Shown: piece after piece, positions 35,901-50,900 of the stretch
How the letters are laid out: each line of letters starts with the position of its first letter
Numbering within the stretch: the first letter of the stretch is position 1
NCBI RefSeq assembly: GCF_949628215.1
Contig: NC_134310.1
Coordinates: 8,383,401-8,447,400 of the forward strand
Reading direction: 5' to 3'
Source of the DNA: Phalacrocorax aristotelis
Taxonomy: Eukaryota > Chordata > Aves > Suliformes > Phalacrocoracidae
DNA: 64,000 nt
Notes under the pieces: generated by a model
Databases searched by the model: none
What the model was told of the DNA's origin: nothing
What the model saw: only the letters and a program-made list of their open reading frames with translations
Position numbers and translations under genes: made by a program

Positions 35901-38900
35901 AACTTGATTGCTGGGTTCCCCCATTACTAGTCTACTTTTTCAAGGAGAAGTTATTTTCCTGCCTGATCTTTGGCAAGCAGGGTGCCTGTCACTCTGCACA
36001 CACACATGAATGATGTCCTTGTCCCTTCCTTTCACCATGAGTTGGAAAGGTAGGTGGGAGAGATTGGAACACCATGGCAGAAAGTAGAGAGCGTTTATGC
36101 TTGTGACAACTGCTCCCATGTCCTTTTCAAGATGAACGTTACAAGATGAGCTTTAACGGACTCTCCAGTTGTACATTGTCCCTTGGATGGGTTGCTTTAG
36201 CATTTCCATATTGTTCCATAGGGTGGACCATGAGTCACCAAAAGCTCTCCTGTAGAGCTGTGGTTGGAAGAGTTGTGCAGCATGGTCACAGCGTATCCTC
36301 TGTTTGTAGTCCTAGAAATGCCTGTGAAAGAGAGGCCACCTAAAGGACTTGTCTGAAAAGACAAATGTCTGAAGGATGAGGTGTTCTGGGTGTTTAATGT
36401 TCCTGACTTGGTGGTTGTTCTGCATGGCTGAGTTGTGTTGCCTTTGGACCTGTAGTTTTTTCATGTTGGCAGCACTCAGTTTGTCAGTTCAAATAAGATG
36501 GGTTTTCCTGCAGCTGCCATGAGAAATACTGAGCTGTGAGGAGTGTTGGAGGCTTTCATTGGCATCGATAAAGGAGAACCTAATCCACAGTGTTTCTACT
36601 GGAATCCTCTTTCCTCCTTTGGTTGCTTTGTTGGATTAAGCAGATAATTCTGTGTATAGTCAGTTCCTCTTGGTCCTAATACAGTGATTATTCTTTGGTG
36701 CCCCAAAGAAAATTTAATTTATGGAGCTTTTCCATGAGAAATAAAAGCACTCTGTTAAGAGATTTTTAGTCCTTAAGGTGCAGGAATAGTTTGTAAAATC
36801 TAGTCTAGCCACAGACCTGCCACTGGCCAGAGAATGTCACTAGTGGCTTTTGGTATCCAACATCTGTTCTGTGGTGATGAGAGCATGGCTTTTGGTGGTG
36901 TCTTTCAGTATTGGGTTTTGATAAGAACAGACCTTAAAAAGACATTTTTTAAATTTTACTCCAAAGAAGATTTTACCTAAATTGCTGGCAGTAAATTATT
37001 TTTTCCTTCTCTTTTACAGAACGAGGGTATGATCCCTACAATCCAGAGCTTCCAAGGCCCTCGCTGGAGGCAGAGGATGGCGCTCTGGCTGACATTACAG
37101 ATGTGGCACCTGGTATTCTGGAGCTGGAGCTGGTCAACAAAGCAATTGAGGCAGTCAAAAATGAAGTTGAGAGAGAGCAGAAAAAGTATGAGGAGCTGCT
37201 AGAAACGACGAAGGACTTCAGTGTTTCAGAGGCCTCCTCGCTCATTTCAAATACACCTGTGTCAGCTGCTGGGACACAAAATGATTCATTTACCTCCTTA
37301 GAATATAATCTGGGTAGTTACAACTTTAATAATAACTCAGACTACAACCCTATGCCTCTCGCTGCTGCTAGCTGGTCAAGTAAATACACTTTGGGTACTT
37401 CCCGATCTAAAGGTAGCTCATTGGAATATGTTCCCAAGGCTGTAGTACAGAATAAAAAATATAGTATCACTGTCACTAGCAATAAATATGTGATCGATGA
37501 CTCTAAGCCTTCTACAGACTTGGAGTATGACCCACTTTCAAATTACTCAGCCAGGCTTTTGAGCAAAGCTACAACAAAGGAGCCAAAGGGGTCTAAAAGG
37601 GGTAGGGTGTCTAGTTATGAGGAATCCTATTCTCCATTGCGAAAGAAGCTCTGTGAAGTAGCTGATGACTATGGAGTGTGTGCCAGGTTCTCTTCCTCTG
37701 AAGATGAGGCTGATGTGGAACATAAGCCAACTTCTGTTAGTTCACAATCAAAAGCTGGTTCTGAAAGTGAATCAAATGACGGGTTATCCAACAAAGAGCA
37801 GAGCACTAAACTGGATGACTTTGCTTCCCAGGATAGCAAAGAAGCGGCACCACAATATGACGTGGAAGACCTTCCAAGCCCACAGAAAAATCTTGCCAAA
37901 AACTTATCAGACAAGAATGCAAAAGCAGCAAAATCATGTTCTGGTAGGAATGACCAGGAAATTGAAAATAGAAACAAAGACTCAAAAGACAAAACAAAAA
38001 GGAAGAAATCAGATGTCAGTAAAACACCTGGCCTCAGTGAGGTTGGTAAGAAGGAGAAAAGTAAAAATACAGAGAAAGACAAAATGCTCAAGAAAGAAGA
38101 AAAATTAAAAACCAAGAACGAAGAGGAAAACTGCAAAGATAAAAGTGTCAAAGTGAAAACTGATGGGAATTTAAAGAAACCTGAAAAACAAAAGTCAGAA
38201 AAAGTAGATGGGCTTAAGAAAGAAAAATCTAAGTCCACCAGCAGTAGTTCAGGGAAAAACAAGAGCGAGGGTGTTGTCAAATGTTCTAGTACAGAGAAGC
38301 TGGGGAGCAGCAAGAAAGATTCCAAGCTGAAAACAGCTGATATGAAAAATGGTAAAGAAACCTGTGATCGTAAAAACAAAGAGAAAGGGACCAAGACTCC
38401 AGCACTAGAGCAAAAGAAAGAAAAGGTCAGTTCTACAGAAAAAGGAGATCCAAAGAAGGGTTGGAAGCAGCAGAGCTTGAGTCATGTTGACCTGTTTGGC
38501 GATGAGAGTGGAGATGATGATGACAAAGGCCAGCCTTTGCCACCCACACTACTTGATGTGAGCTCGGACTTGGATGGTGATGACTGTGGTTCAGACTCTG
38601 AGAGTGAAAATGAAGGGACAAAGAAAGTGAAGCACTCTAAGTTGTCAAAGTCATCATCGTCTTCCTCAACATCTGATGACATTGATTATTCCATCCTTGA
38701 GAAAGATGTGGACTTTGAGTCAGATACAATGGAAGAGTGTCTCAGGATTTTTAATGAATCTACAGATGTGAAAACTGAAGACAAGGGAAGGCTGGGGAAA
38801 CAGGTAATGCTGGTTTGGGTTGGTTGGTTCCCTCACATCTAAATGTTTAGTTTAGTGGTGTTGCTTATTTCAAGTAGCTGAAGAGGGCTACAGAGGGAGC

Positions 38901-41900
38901 CTCCATGTGTTTGAAGAATGTCATCCTTGTGATGACAGAGTGCTTTGAAGAGTTTGTACCTGAATTTACCTGCTGGATTAAAAGCTGCTGTGAAATGTAA
39001 GGGTTTGATTACCTTTTGTGTGGAAGGCCTTTAGCTTCCAGGTTTATCGGTTACTTCTGTCTCCACCTGGCCTAAGAACCATGGTGGCCTGGATGGCTGG
39101 AGGAGAGGCTCCAGGGAGTACGTTGTGGGTGTTCCAAAGCTAATTCAAGTTTGCTAATCTGGATGATCCCTTCTTGTTGCAGTGTAGTTTAAGGAATGTA
39201 GCAGCTGGTAGAACCAGGATAATGTGTTGGTGCAAGTAAGTCGTAGTTGGCACTGGACACTGGAGACTTCCCAAATTACTGCTTCCTATTTTAAATGCGT
39301 ACTGCAGATATTTTGTGAGGATCTCTGGATACCTTGTAGGTGGTGCAAATAAATGGAGGGCAAAATTTCTTCAAAAGGTACAAGGGGTTTCAGAATAAGG
39401 AGGTAAAAAGACAGCATTTACATAAAAAGGCTTCTGCCAGTGACTGTGAGGTGGTCCTTAGAGGATGCAAGACCCTCATTTTCCAAGATTAAAACAGAAT
39501 GGAGCAAGTGTAAAAGGCTGCTGTAAAAGAAAGCGGCTGCTGGCAGTGATCCCAACAGCCTCTGAGGCAGGGAAGTAGGAGCAGACAAAACTCATCCTTC
39601 ATGTTCTGACATCTGAGTTCAACTGGGCAGCAAGAGCAAAGCCCGGATCCCGGGATCAGCTGCCTGTGCATGGGCGGGATTGTTTGACTTGCTGTCCAAC
39701 CCAGCACGCCCAGGTTTTCTGGTTGGGATGGTTTTGCTTGTGTACAGAGCAGGTGTTCAGGGAATTGGATTGGAGAGCACTTTAAATAAAAGAATAAGGT
39801 GACAAATTTGGCAACATTGAGAAAATACCCCAAACCAGTCTGTAAGGTTATCTGTCTGGTACATGTGACTGCTGTGAGGAGATATCAGGGTGGCTGAGTC
39901 AGCTGTATTACCTGGGAGGCTTAGTGGGGCAAGGGGACAAAATCAGGTGCCTTCTGTGTGCAGGGGAACGGGAGGGCCAAAGGCCAAGTGCGCCTGTCCA
40001 AGGAGTTAGAGTGGCTTCAGCTGCAGCTATCCTGTGTCCCAAAGATAATGGAGGTACTGGGACTCTGTCAGGGCTTCTAGTGCGTTCCAGTTTAGACCCC
40101 TTCAGACACAGTGAGGCTCCCTTTGGGGTTATTGATCTGAAGGAGGGGCAGGGTGAGTGCAGCAGGAACCAGGCGACTGCATGGTGGAAAGCCAATTTCT
40201 CCTGGTGTGGTTGTTTATTGACTTTTGTTCTAAAGATGGCATCAGGAATTGGTGCTGGTTTTCAGGCTTTTGTTAGTTGGGTGGGTGAAGTGGCCGTGAA
40301 CAAAATTCTTCCATTCATGACTGTATGTGGAGGGCAAAGCGAGCAGTGTGGGGAGGAGAGCTCATCTTTTGAAAAGAATAGCTGGACTATTAAAATGTTT
40401 TGCTGAACTCCATGTTGGAATAATGTCCCCGATCTGTTCTGAGAGAAGTCTGTGTTCCTGACAAGTAAAGACCTTTTTTACACTTCTATGAAATACCTCG
40501 GTAGAAGAAACTGTATAAAGCAGTTGTGTATAATGATTTCCTTCTGAACTATTAAGCATTACTTGATTTTGCTTGTTTAAAATTCAGCTTGCTTTTTTCA
40601 GTGTTTAGTGTAATTCCAAGCTAAGAATGAGCTCTTTATTTTTGGCTTTGTTTCTTCAAATTGCCTGGTTTAAGTGAAAGTACTATAAGGGCACGCAACC
40701 TATAGTGGGAAATACTAATCCATTTAGAGCTCTCAAAATACGATGGTTCAAAATGGACTGAATTCAAAAAGTGCTGAACCAGGGGCTGCCACTCACTGCA
40801 AACAGTTAATTCCAGCAGAGTGGCAATGTTCAGCTGTCAGCAGCCACGTGTGTTTCCTTTTCACGTGCTTTACCTTATATCCCTGAACTGAAATTTTAAT
40901 TTCCCCCTGTTTTGGAAAGGGAGGAACAAGAGCATTGCAGCAGAGGGGTCCTTTGCGAGGTAGGTGTTTGTAAGTAGGTACCTGCTTCCCTGCTGCATTT
41001 CTGGCATGTAGGATTGGTCATGGGGAATTTTTTTGTTTGAGGAATAACTTCATAGATGGAGCCCACGTCATTTGGTCTCAGTAATGTCCTAGTCCCAAGG
41101 GAAGAGATACATGTGGGCAGTGTGGTACTTTTCCACTGTGAAGGATTGCTTTGTGAGAGAGTTTATTGGGCATGTAACTGAATTAACAGACTTACCGAGT
41201 TCCTAGAGAGCGAAGTGATTCAGTGTGAAGTGCTCATCCAGAATGCCCTTGTGGTGACGAACACAAGCACAGCCCAAGTGGAGCCTGAGCTCATCCCCAA
41301 ATCCAGCCTTCAGCTCTGGCGCTGAATTTCTAAGAGATTGTCAACTTTGCCTCTGCTCAGAGCTTTGCCAGGGGTTGTGTTGGAAAACTGAAAGCAAGAT
41401 TGACTGGAGAGCAGCTAGAGTTTTGCAAAATAAACTTGCGAAGCGTGTTTTGTATAAAAGAACAGCCAAGTCAAATTCAAAGAAGGCTTTAAAGTGGTTT
41501 CCCCCAGCAGCAAGTCCGAGATGTTAGCTCAGAAGTAGCTTTAGCTGGAGAGGTGCTGTTACTTCTTCCTGGGTTTCTGGCCGTACAAGTGTGTGACCTG
41601 GGGATTTGTCACCGCAGCCTTTCTGCAGATATGGCTGTGGGTAAAACTGCAGAGAAGTGTTTCCCTAAACATGGAGTAGGGGCACCGTGGTTTGGTGTCA
41701 AGCAGGTTTGTGGGACCTGCTCTGGCAGCATGTTACACAAGGGCAGAAACGAGTCAGCTCCTAAGTTCTTGGGGGGGGAACAAACCAAACAAAAAAAACC
41801 CCACCACCAAAAAAACCAAACCCCCCTGGATTTTAAGAATGCCATGAAAGGCGAGGTGTGTGAGCAGCTGGCAGGAGAAGGGTGCTCAAGGCTCTTGTGT

Positions 41901-44900
41901 CAGGTGGGGGCTGTCCTGAATCATGCCAGTGCTGCCTAGTGCACAGCTTGTGGAGCGACTGCTTGGGTGGGAACTGTCACGCTGCTGTTTGCTGGCTTCA
42001 CTGGTGGCTCTTGGGTTCCAGTCGAGGTTTGTTTTAGAAGTTTGGCAGCTGAGTACATGTTGTTCTCACCTGCCACCTGCGAGGACTTTCTGTTAAGCCA
42101 AAAGGAGACTTTTCAGGTTTCCTCATTGAGAGGGATCTTCAAGTCCATTCAGTTTTGGAAGTTTGTTCTTTTGTGTTTCAGCTATCCAGAGAGGAAGGGA
42201 ATGAAGAAAAGACAGAAGATAATTTAACTACCTTGTTTCCTGGCCAAAAAAGAAGGATCTCTCATCTTGTCAAACAAGGAAATGTAAGTGCAGCTTTTAG
42301 AAGCAAAAGTTTAGATTCTTTAAAGTGAGGATTTTCTGTCCTGTTACAACACTGGAAAATGATGCAGTCCCAGGTTCAGGCAGTAGCATATGTGTCGTTT
42401 GCACTGGAATCCGTCTATGTCAGATTTCTTTCATCTCCTTTCTGATTTTTGAAAAACATGGTTAGGCATCTGTTACAAATGGCAGCAAAACTCTAATAAA
42501 CTTTCATAAAACCAAGGGTGAGCTTTGGAAGAGTAAATGGATTCTGTACCTTGTAACACATTGGGATAAATTAAGGTGTTCATTTTTCTACAGTATAGCT
42601 TCATTCAATCACTTAGATAAAAATTAGCCAGACACAAGGTCAGTCTGTGTCTGACGGTACTTTTCTTTGTCTCGTGGGCCTAAAAGATAGCTGTAGGAAT
42701 TCTCAGATGTTTAAAACCATTACCTCGTATCTGTTCTGAATCAGCCAAGATATCAACAATATCTTGTTTGATATTCTTCTTTCACAGTTGTGAAAATACT
42801 TTAAGTACAGAGGAGAAGATTAAAAAAAAAGGCAAGGAAGACAACTCTGATTTTTTAAAATTTCTTTCTCACTGGGATTTTAATTCATGTTTTCTCTGAG
42901 GGTTTAATGTGTTTCCCTCCAGGTGCTCAGCACAGATTAGTCAGTTTTATGTTCCAGCAGGATAAGAGTGGAGGCTTATGCACTGATTTGAGCTGGGTAG
43001 TCCAAATTAATTGTTCTTCCTTTCCTCTCTGCCTAGAAAAGGTTTCTTTGCTTTTAATAATTTGAAGCCCTGAGGTCAATACCATGTGTTTTTATTTAAC
43101 TACATATCTTCAGCCAGTTCATGCATTTTGATAAGGGCCCTTTCTTCCAAAGTGAAGAGATAAAAGACTGAAGCAAATGGGTTGGAAATTCATTAACTCA
43201 AATATTTATTGTAAATAGGTGCCTTTTAGGCACGTACAAATCTTTTAAATGCATTTTCTTAATGTGACAGCTGATCCCAAAATGCTTTCCAAAGATGTGA
43301 GCCCCAGCACAGCCATTGGGGCAGAGCTGATCTGGTGCGCTCATCAGCAGCCTCTGTGAGGGTGCAACGGGACGTGCGTCCCCTGGGATATCTCAGCTTG
43401 GCGCTGCTGCCAAGTCTGTTCAGGAGGTGCTATAAGACCTGAACTGCTGCTTTTATGCGCAGTGTTGAGGCTCGTGCTTTGCCATGTCCCTTCAAATCAA
43501 ATATTTGCTCGGTCTTCCTTGTGATTTATAACTTAAGGACTGAGCAAGCAGAAGGGGAGGGAGCTGAGTTCTAGTTTAGTTGCTGGGGAAATGGTGGGCC
43601 AAAGGAATTGAAGGTGAGGCAGAAAATGAGTGTTCTGTCCTGCTCGGAAGTCTGTAATTATGATTTAATGGCTGACTGCACTCAGTTTGGTATCCAGAAG
43701 CTGGTGTCAGCATCAGAGACCAGTAATGCAGGAGGTGCCAGCTTGCCCCCAATTTGCGGTCTCAGAAATGCCACGTTACACATGGGCTGCGTGAGCGCAG
43801 CCTTCTCTGAAGAAATTTCAGGAGGGAAGGCCTGTTTCTCACATTTTAAAGGTTATTAAGTAGTGTGGAGAAGTTTGTACTCCTGCTGCTTCTCTTGTAC
43901 TTCTGCTGCTAGAAAACTTCTCTCTTTGCTGGCATAATTTCTGGCACCTTTCCTGCAACCTAAATTTGGACATCAAAGGAAATGCATGTGTAACTTGTTT
44001 GTGCTAGTAACGGCTGAAGCAGTGAAATGCCTCCAGAAGTGGGCAGGGGCAGAGCCTGTTTAAAATTCAGTGCTCAGTTTATGTAATGCTCTAATTCCAT
44101 AAATATATGTGAGACTTTTAAGTAGCTACAGGAACTAGAGACCTGAAACGAGGCTGCTGAGAGGTGGGGAGCTGCTGCAAGGGTAGATGGCACTGGTTGT
44201 TCTTCAGCATGGGAAAGACAGGGAGAGAGCTGTAAAACTCAGCATCATGTGGCAAAGGGGAATGGAGAATAGTTGGTTGGTTTTTTTTCATTGCAATATA
44301 AACTAAAGAAGCATGCAGTAGGCAGCATGGGGGTAGATTAATTTTCTAGCACAAGACTGTAGAGCTGAGAGTATTGACAGAGTCCAGAAGTGGGTTAGGC
44401 GCAGTGATGGGGAACATCATGCCATTAAACACGCAGTTCAAATACCACCTACCAATTTAGGAACATGCCGGAGTGCTGGAAGGCCTTGCCTGAGGGTGAG
44501 TCATTAATGTCATGTTTTTTAGTGGGTGACTAAATATTTTGTTCTGGAAGACGATTGGGATCTTCTCTCAAAACCCTGGATTTGCTAACAGAGAGGGGTT
44601 GAGGAAAAGAGACTTTTCTTAGGTGAATGGAAGCCAGAGGGTGGGGATTGAGCAGGCAAGCATGCTGGCTCTAAAACTTTTTGTCTGTGCAGGTGGAGGT
44701 CCTGAGCAAGCCTGTAGTCCGGCCATACCGTCCCCCCACCGCTCAAGAGGTCTGTTACCAGAGGATCCAGCTGGCTCAGCAGCAGGCAGCACAGCTGGCT
44801 GCGGCCGTTCAAAAGGCCTCTCTCTTCTTGCCAGGAGAAAAGAGGATTGCTCACATGCCAAATGCAGCCCTTTCCACAGCAGCCAAACAAAGTAAGCCAG

Positions 44901-47900
44901 CAGTGTTGTTTGTGATGTCCTGTCCTCCCCCATGTTGAAACATGCTGGCATCTGTTTAAACTTCTGAGCAGATGTGAAGCTATCAGGAGACGTGTAGCAT
45001 TGGCCATGACTTTTCTGATAGTGACCGGTGGAAGGTCTTTCTCCTGAGAAATTCCATCCTGTTCTGAAAAGCAACAGATTAGATGTATACCCCCGTTCCC
45101 CTGTCTGTCTCACGCAGCCTCCCTCGCTTCAGCCTGTTCTTTTTCTTTTCTTCCTTGGAGTGTGTTTGCTCCTCATTCGCTCTTCCAGCCAAACCTTTGG
45201 AGGCGGCACAGGCAGGAGGGAAGTAGTAATTAACGCTCCTTGGTATCCTTTTGTAGTTGGAAGCACTCAGAGCTGACGTGATGGGCAGTTAGGGCACTAT
45301 AGCTGACAGGGTTACCTCTTTAAACTCTGCTGACTCAGTTACCCCTAAACAAACAGAAACAAGGCACGTTTCCTGCTGGAAGGTTCCTTCATCCTTGCCT
45401 GGAAGGTGGTAAAATTACCTGACTTGTATCCCTTTGGAGACTTCCATTTGAAAAAGTCACAGCTTGCAGCATGGGCTTTTTATACTAAGCTCATTCTGGC
45501 AACTCGAAGCCCAGTGATAGGATTTCTACCTAAATGTGTTTTCTGTTTCTTGCAGGCCTCATGAGTGGTAAGATGACTGTGGCTGGCAGGAGTGTCACAC
45601 CTTCCAATGACTCTGAAGCATCCACCCTTTCTCTGAAGGCTTGCACCTTAGCTGGGATGGCTTCAAAGACCACCAGCACCATTGTGCCCAAAAGGATAGC
45701 ACATGTCCCCTCATTACAGGTAAGAGAAATTTGAAGTCTTTCTGGTCATTCCCCATTGAGGGTGATATGTTTAACTGTGCTGCTCTGAACTTAGCACTCT
45801 CTGAAGAGCGGTGTTTTGATTAGGTTGATTAAATGGGTTTGTTTTTTCCTGTGGTTTTCTTCGATAGCATTGTATAAAAAATTAAACACTTGAGGGGTAG
45901 GAGCTTAAAAAAGATAGAAATACTTAAGTGCTACTCTGATCTCTTTGAATATTGATCACTCATCTTCAGTTTGAGTCTTCTGTTGTGCTGTCTGGCTAGG
46001 TGTGTAGCTGTTTTTTCTCAGGGACTTGGAGCCTCTCGTGTTCAAAAGGCATGGCTGGATTAATGTCCTTCTGGGCTTTGTGGGCTATGCTGAGGAGGGT
46101 GGTTATGAATAATGTCCCACAGTGACCTATATCACAGAATCACAGAATGGTGGAGGTTGGAAGGGGCCTCTGGAGCTCATCCCGTCCAACCCCCTGCGTG
46201 AGCAGGCACACCCAGAGCAGGGGCACAGGGCCGCGTCCAGGCGGGGTGTGAATGTCTCCAGGGAAGGGACTCCACAGCCTCTCTGGGCAGCCTGTGCCCC
46301 TGCTCTGGCACCCGCACAGCAAAGGGGTTTGTCCTCATGTTCAGGTGGAACTTCCCGTGTTCCAGCTTGTGCCCGTTGCCCCTTGGCCTGTTGTTGGGCA
46401 CTAATGAAAAGAGCCTAGTAGTTAAAATGGGATCATTTAAACTTAATGCTGCTGTTAATATTTGAGGGAAAAACTCTCTTCCCAGCCCCTGCCCCAGGAT
46501 ACCTGCCCAGCCTTTGGGGACTTTTGGGATGAGTTCCTTAGCAAACAAGTCCCTCCTTTTCCCCATGAGCACTGGGGAACATGTTACTCGCTGAGACAGT
46601 TCAGAACAGAGTTCCTCGTGTAGCAGCGTGTGGATGGCATAAGAAGCTGTTTGCTGGAGTGGATGGCAAGGAATGTGGTTAGTGCCAGGACTTGATTAAA
46701 GATATCTTTCTTTACTGATGATATTGTGTATCAAGATATATCATAACATGCTCTGATTACTTCTGTAGGAGTGAAAAGTCATTTTCTTCCTTCCCCACCC
46801 AAAAAGCCACCATAGTAACATTATTTGAAGCTGATCAAAAATAAAAGAACCACTGAAGGGATAAAATATTTACCAGTGTTACAGAGGTGCTTAAGGGTAT
46901 CATATTAGAAGTTAGAAAATACATATCATATTATCACATAAGAAAAAATATGAAAATGATGAATGAAATAATGAAAATGCCCCTTGAACAGGGCATCAAA
47001 GTGGCAATCTCATGAGCATTCTTTCCATTGAAATAGGACTAGTTGCTCCCCTTCGAATGCGCTCATATCTTCTATAGAGGTCTTTTTATTACAAATTGCA
47101 TTAGATGGTTTGGTTTATGGATATCTCTTGGGTGGGATGGAGAAGGACTGACAAAACAGTTGGGTGCTTTAGAGGTGAACAAACGGTTTCCTCTCCAAAA
47201 AAGAGGCAAATTTTGTTGATTTGGTGAATAAACTGGTGTTAAATGGAAAACTGCAGTGGTAGATCGTAACTCGGTTGGTCCAACATGTAGTTTTTATGCA
47301 TGAAGGTGTCATTCAATTTAAGGGGGAAATCCTTTCAGGAGCATCATGATTGGCATTAGAAAAGGAAGAAAAAAAACCTCAATGCAGTAAAGTTACAGGA
47401 ATCCCACAGAAAGTGTGATGATTTAGCTGGCTGCCAGCCTGGCAGGGGTGGGCCTCCTGTTCTCTCTTCACACCAGAGTGCTGAAGAGAAAACCATGTCT
47501 GTCATGCACATAACTGGTGTCATGTGTTCACAGCTCCAAGTCCAAGCGTGGGGCTTGGTATCATGCTAATCTTGAATCTCCTAATGTAAATGTCATTATT
47601 TTCATGGTCTGGAATGCTTGTATGTGTAAACGTGCTGTTGTGACTAATGCCACTGGGAGTCCTTGGCTGCTGGATGAGTTGCATAATGAAACATGGTTGT
47701 GTTTTGAAGTACAAATATTAAAAGTGGCACAAAAGCTTCAAGTGGTGTTTTTAGTACTAAAAACGATGCACGTTATATTTAGCTTTGGGCAGATTTTCAG
47801 AAAGGAAGTCATGCCACTAACATAGCAGAAATGTGAGATTCTCAAGGCAACATACTACTTAAACCCTGAATAGCCTCTTTCTCTCTGTCTCACCTCTAGA

Positions 47901-50900
47901 GTGCCAGCTTACAGAGGCCTGTTATTCCCACAGAATTTGGTGCTAAAGTCCCAACAAACATTCGTCAAAGATATCTCAATCTCTTCATTGATGAGTGCCT
48001 GAAATTCTGCTCCTCCTCCCAGGAAGCATTTGACAAGGTCTGTACTGATGCTTGCTGCTTATGAATAAAGTCTGCAGCAGAGAATAACATCCTCTACCTT
48101 GGCTAAAACCTAAAATTGCAGCAAGCCCAGAAAACTCTCCTATCCACATACAACCCTGTAGAGGAGACTGGCATTAAATAATTCCAAACTGGGCAACAGC
48201 AAGTGTAATTCCAGTGGGGGTTTCCAGTAGGAAATCCCATCTTTCCCTTCATTCGCAAAGCATGAGTGATCTTTTTAATAACCCCAGAAGAGGGACGTAG
48301 GGGAATGTGTGTTATGGTCAAGCTGTACAGAAAGGCCTTTTTCTCTGGTACAGCAGCAAACACCACCTGGAATCTAAGTGTTCAGCAGAGGTAAGTGTCT
48401 AAGGTAGATGTAATTGGTAAAACTTGCTGCTTATGCACTTGTGAGGCTTTTAAGGAGCCTTCTAGCAGTAGGGAATAATAGAGTAGGATTTCCAAAAGCA
48501 GAGTTGAGAATGTAATGCGCTTTATTGGAAAACTTTAGTCATTAATGTTAGTTGGGTAAATATGGGACATTGTGTGGTGTGTTGTAACCAAAGCAGGTGC
48601 CATGAGGATTTTGTTTGTGGGGTTTCACCTTCACAGCTCCCTAGGGGGAATGCTCCTGTTTGGCAAACGGTCACTTCTTGGACCCAAATTCCTTTTCTTG
48701 CCAGTTAATCTTACACTGCCACCGAAGCGGGGAAAATACCTTTTCCCAGGCAGTTCTAGAACTGCTTTGTTAATCTGTCAGCAAAGGTTTCACATGAAAA
48801 TGCTTCTTCCAGCACTTTGTTTTAAATACAATTATTTTTTTTCCTGTTACTCACCTAAGGCAGGCCCCAGAACCAGTATATATTTGCCATGTTTCACTTT
48901 ATTACTTGATTCCTTGACAGGCAAATTTTTTTTGCGATCATACCTGGATTCTGTATTTTAAGAGCCAAACATTTTTTTCCTCCAAAAGCAGTAGTGGAAA
49001 GAGTATGTAGTAATGAATTGCATTGTTTGCAGGCTCTGTCAGAAGAGAAGGTGGCTTATGAACGTAGCACCAGTCGCAACATCTACCTGAATGTGGCAGT
49101 GAACACCTTAAAGAAGCTCCGAAGCCTAGCGCCCAATTCCCCGACCAGTATGAACAGTACGTACCACATTTGTGGTTTAATAATCGGAGCCCTGCTTGGA
49201 TTAGAAGCCATGGAGAGAAACTTGTTGAAAAGACAGACCCATTTCTCAGAAGCATTATGCTGAAAGGCAAACAACTCCAGTTAGCTTTTTAGTCTGGCAA
49301 GCTTTAATGGGCCTTCAAGAGGCAAGTCCTGCAATGCTTTGTTGGCTGTCTGAACCTAAATGGAGATAATGCCACATGGATTTTTTTTTTTAGCACAAGT
49401 TCTTTAAAATGAAAAGCCCTGCTAATGGAGTAACTTTCACATGATGCCTTCAAAGTGAATGACGCGTCCATCACCACAGAAATGTTACACACATTAAGCT
49501 TCAAGAGAGGAGCCAAGAGGGTTAAGACATTTCATTATTGGCTCTCGAGAGGGTACATTAAACAATCAATTTGTGCTGTTCTGAATTTTTTTCCCTGGTC
49601 TCTTCCCTTTTCTCCCCTCTGTCTTCATTACCTTCATGGCCATTAGTCAGAGCGGCTGAACTTGGGAGGCTGGCCTTTAGGAGAGGGCTGCCAGTTAATG
49701 ATTAGTAAAAAGCACCGATCTGCCATTATCTGATGTGCTGAGCATATTCTAGAGCTCTGAAGCTCCTTTCTAAAGGAAGTTGAAAGATTCAGTGTGGGAG
49801 TCTGGTCTGCAGAGACCTAACAACAAAGCTGCTTGCTGTGGGTGGGTGATGCCACCATGCAGAACATGACTGGGTCGAGTTGCTTCTGCGCTTAGTCCTC
49901 TCTTGCTTTTGGTCAGGAGGAAGGCTTGCTGTGCCGAGTAAGCAGGTAGAGCTACCAGAGTTTCCAAGGGAACTGTAAAAATGCTACCCTTAAAGTTGCT
50001 GTGGGCTGACAGTGCAAACAGAAAGCTCCCCGTAGTGCTGGAATGAAAATGCTAGGCCACCACCTTACACGTACTGATTTCTGGAGCAGAGTAAGAATTC
50101 AAGAGGATAAATGCAGTCCTTTTGCTGATGCGTAGTGCCCCAAACTCTAGAACTGAAGTTGCTTACTCTTGCTCGGCTGGGTACCTGATCTGTGTCCTGT
50201 TTTTTCTTCCCTCTTCTCGCTGCAGAGACAAGTAACAAGAAAGTGGTGTCCCATGAAGCTGTTCTGGGAGGGAAGCTTGCTGCTAAGACAAGCTTTACTC
50301 TAAACCGGTCAGGGAGCTTGAGAGCAGAGGATTTAACAGGTAAGACCCTGCTCCTGTGAGGCTGTAACCTGCAAATTATAGCTGGAGGTATAACGCTGTG
50401 ACGGGGGAGAGCAGGATCTTGCTGATGCATGAAGTGCTGCGATTTATCTGTGGGCCAGAGTTATGAGTTATTACCTAACTGCAGTACAGTGCTACAGAGT
50501 GGCTCGGTTAATGGCACGCCACTCTGATCAGCACCTTCCTTACTTCCCTGCTTTGGGCTACAAGTTCACTGATGTAGTCGTGTGGCTTTGATGTAGCATC
50601 AGTAACTGTTCCGAGCTGCCTCTTGTGTTTTGGGTATTACTGACTTTTGGGCTTTTATTTCTGCCTGGATTTTACTTTAAATTTCTTGCCCTGAAGCGGT
50701 ACTTTACAATGTGCCTGTGGGTTTAAAAGGTAAACTTACAAATATCTCCATCTGCTCTGCAGGGCTCATTTTCATGTTTAGAAATGGCATAATAAGGTCA
50801 GATTGTAGCCAAAGGATTGTGCCAGAAGCATTATTCATGTTGGCTCAAATTGGTTATGGGTATTTTGGTTGCCAAGAGATGTAGGCAAATTGTTGAGGAG

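Larger units (their letters stand above)
23992..37019 (+). other. REXO1: REXO1 intron 1 (13 kb)
   Basis: GT-AG intron. It contains two poly(C) runs of 19 (28604-28622 and 30784-30802), a C10 run near 29170 and a TG run near 34175. No coding exon and no transposon family were recognised. Open frames in it are short and chance-like. Confidence 0.9.

Noticed and set aside
37669-38394. 241-codon open frame on the minus strand opposite REXO1 exon 2
   Set aside because: It is the antisense shadow of the lysine/glutamate-rich repeat-like coding region. It has a phenylalanine/leucine/serine composition and no known domain.
39924-40406. 160-codon plus-strand frame in REXO1 intron 2
   Set aside because: It matches no family, has no splice signals joining it to neighbouring exons and is within chance length.
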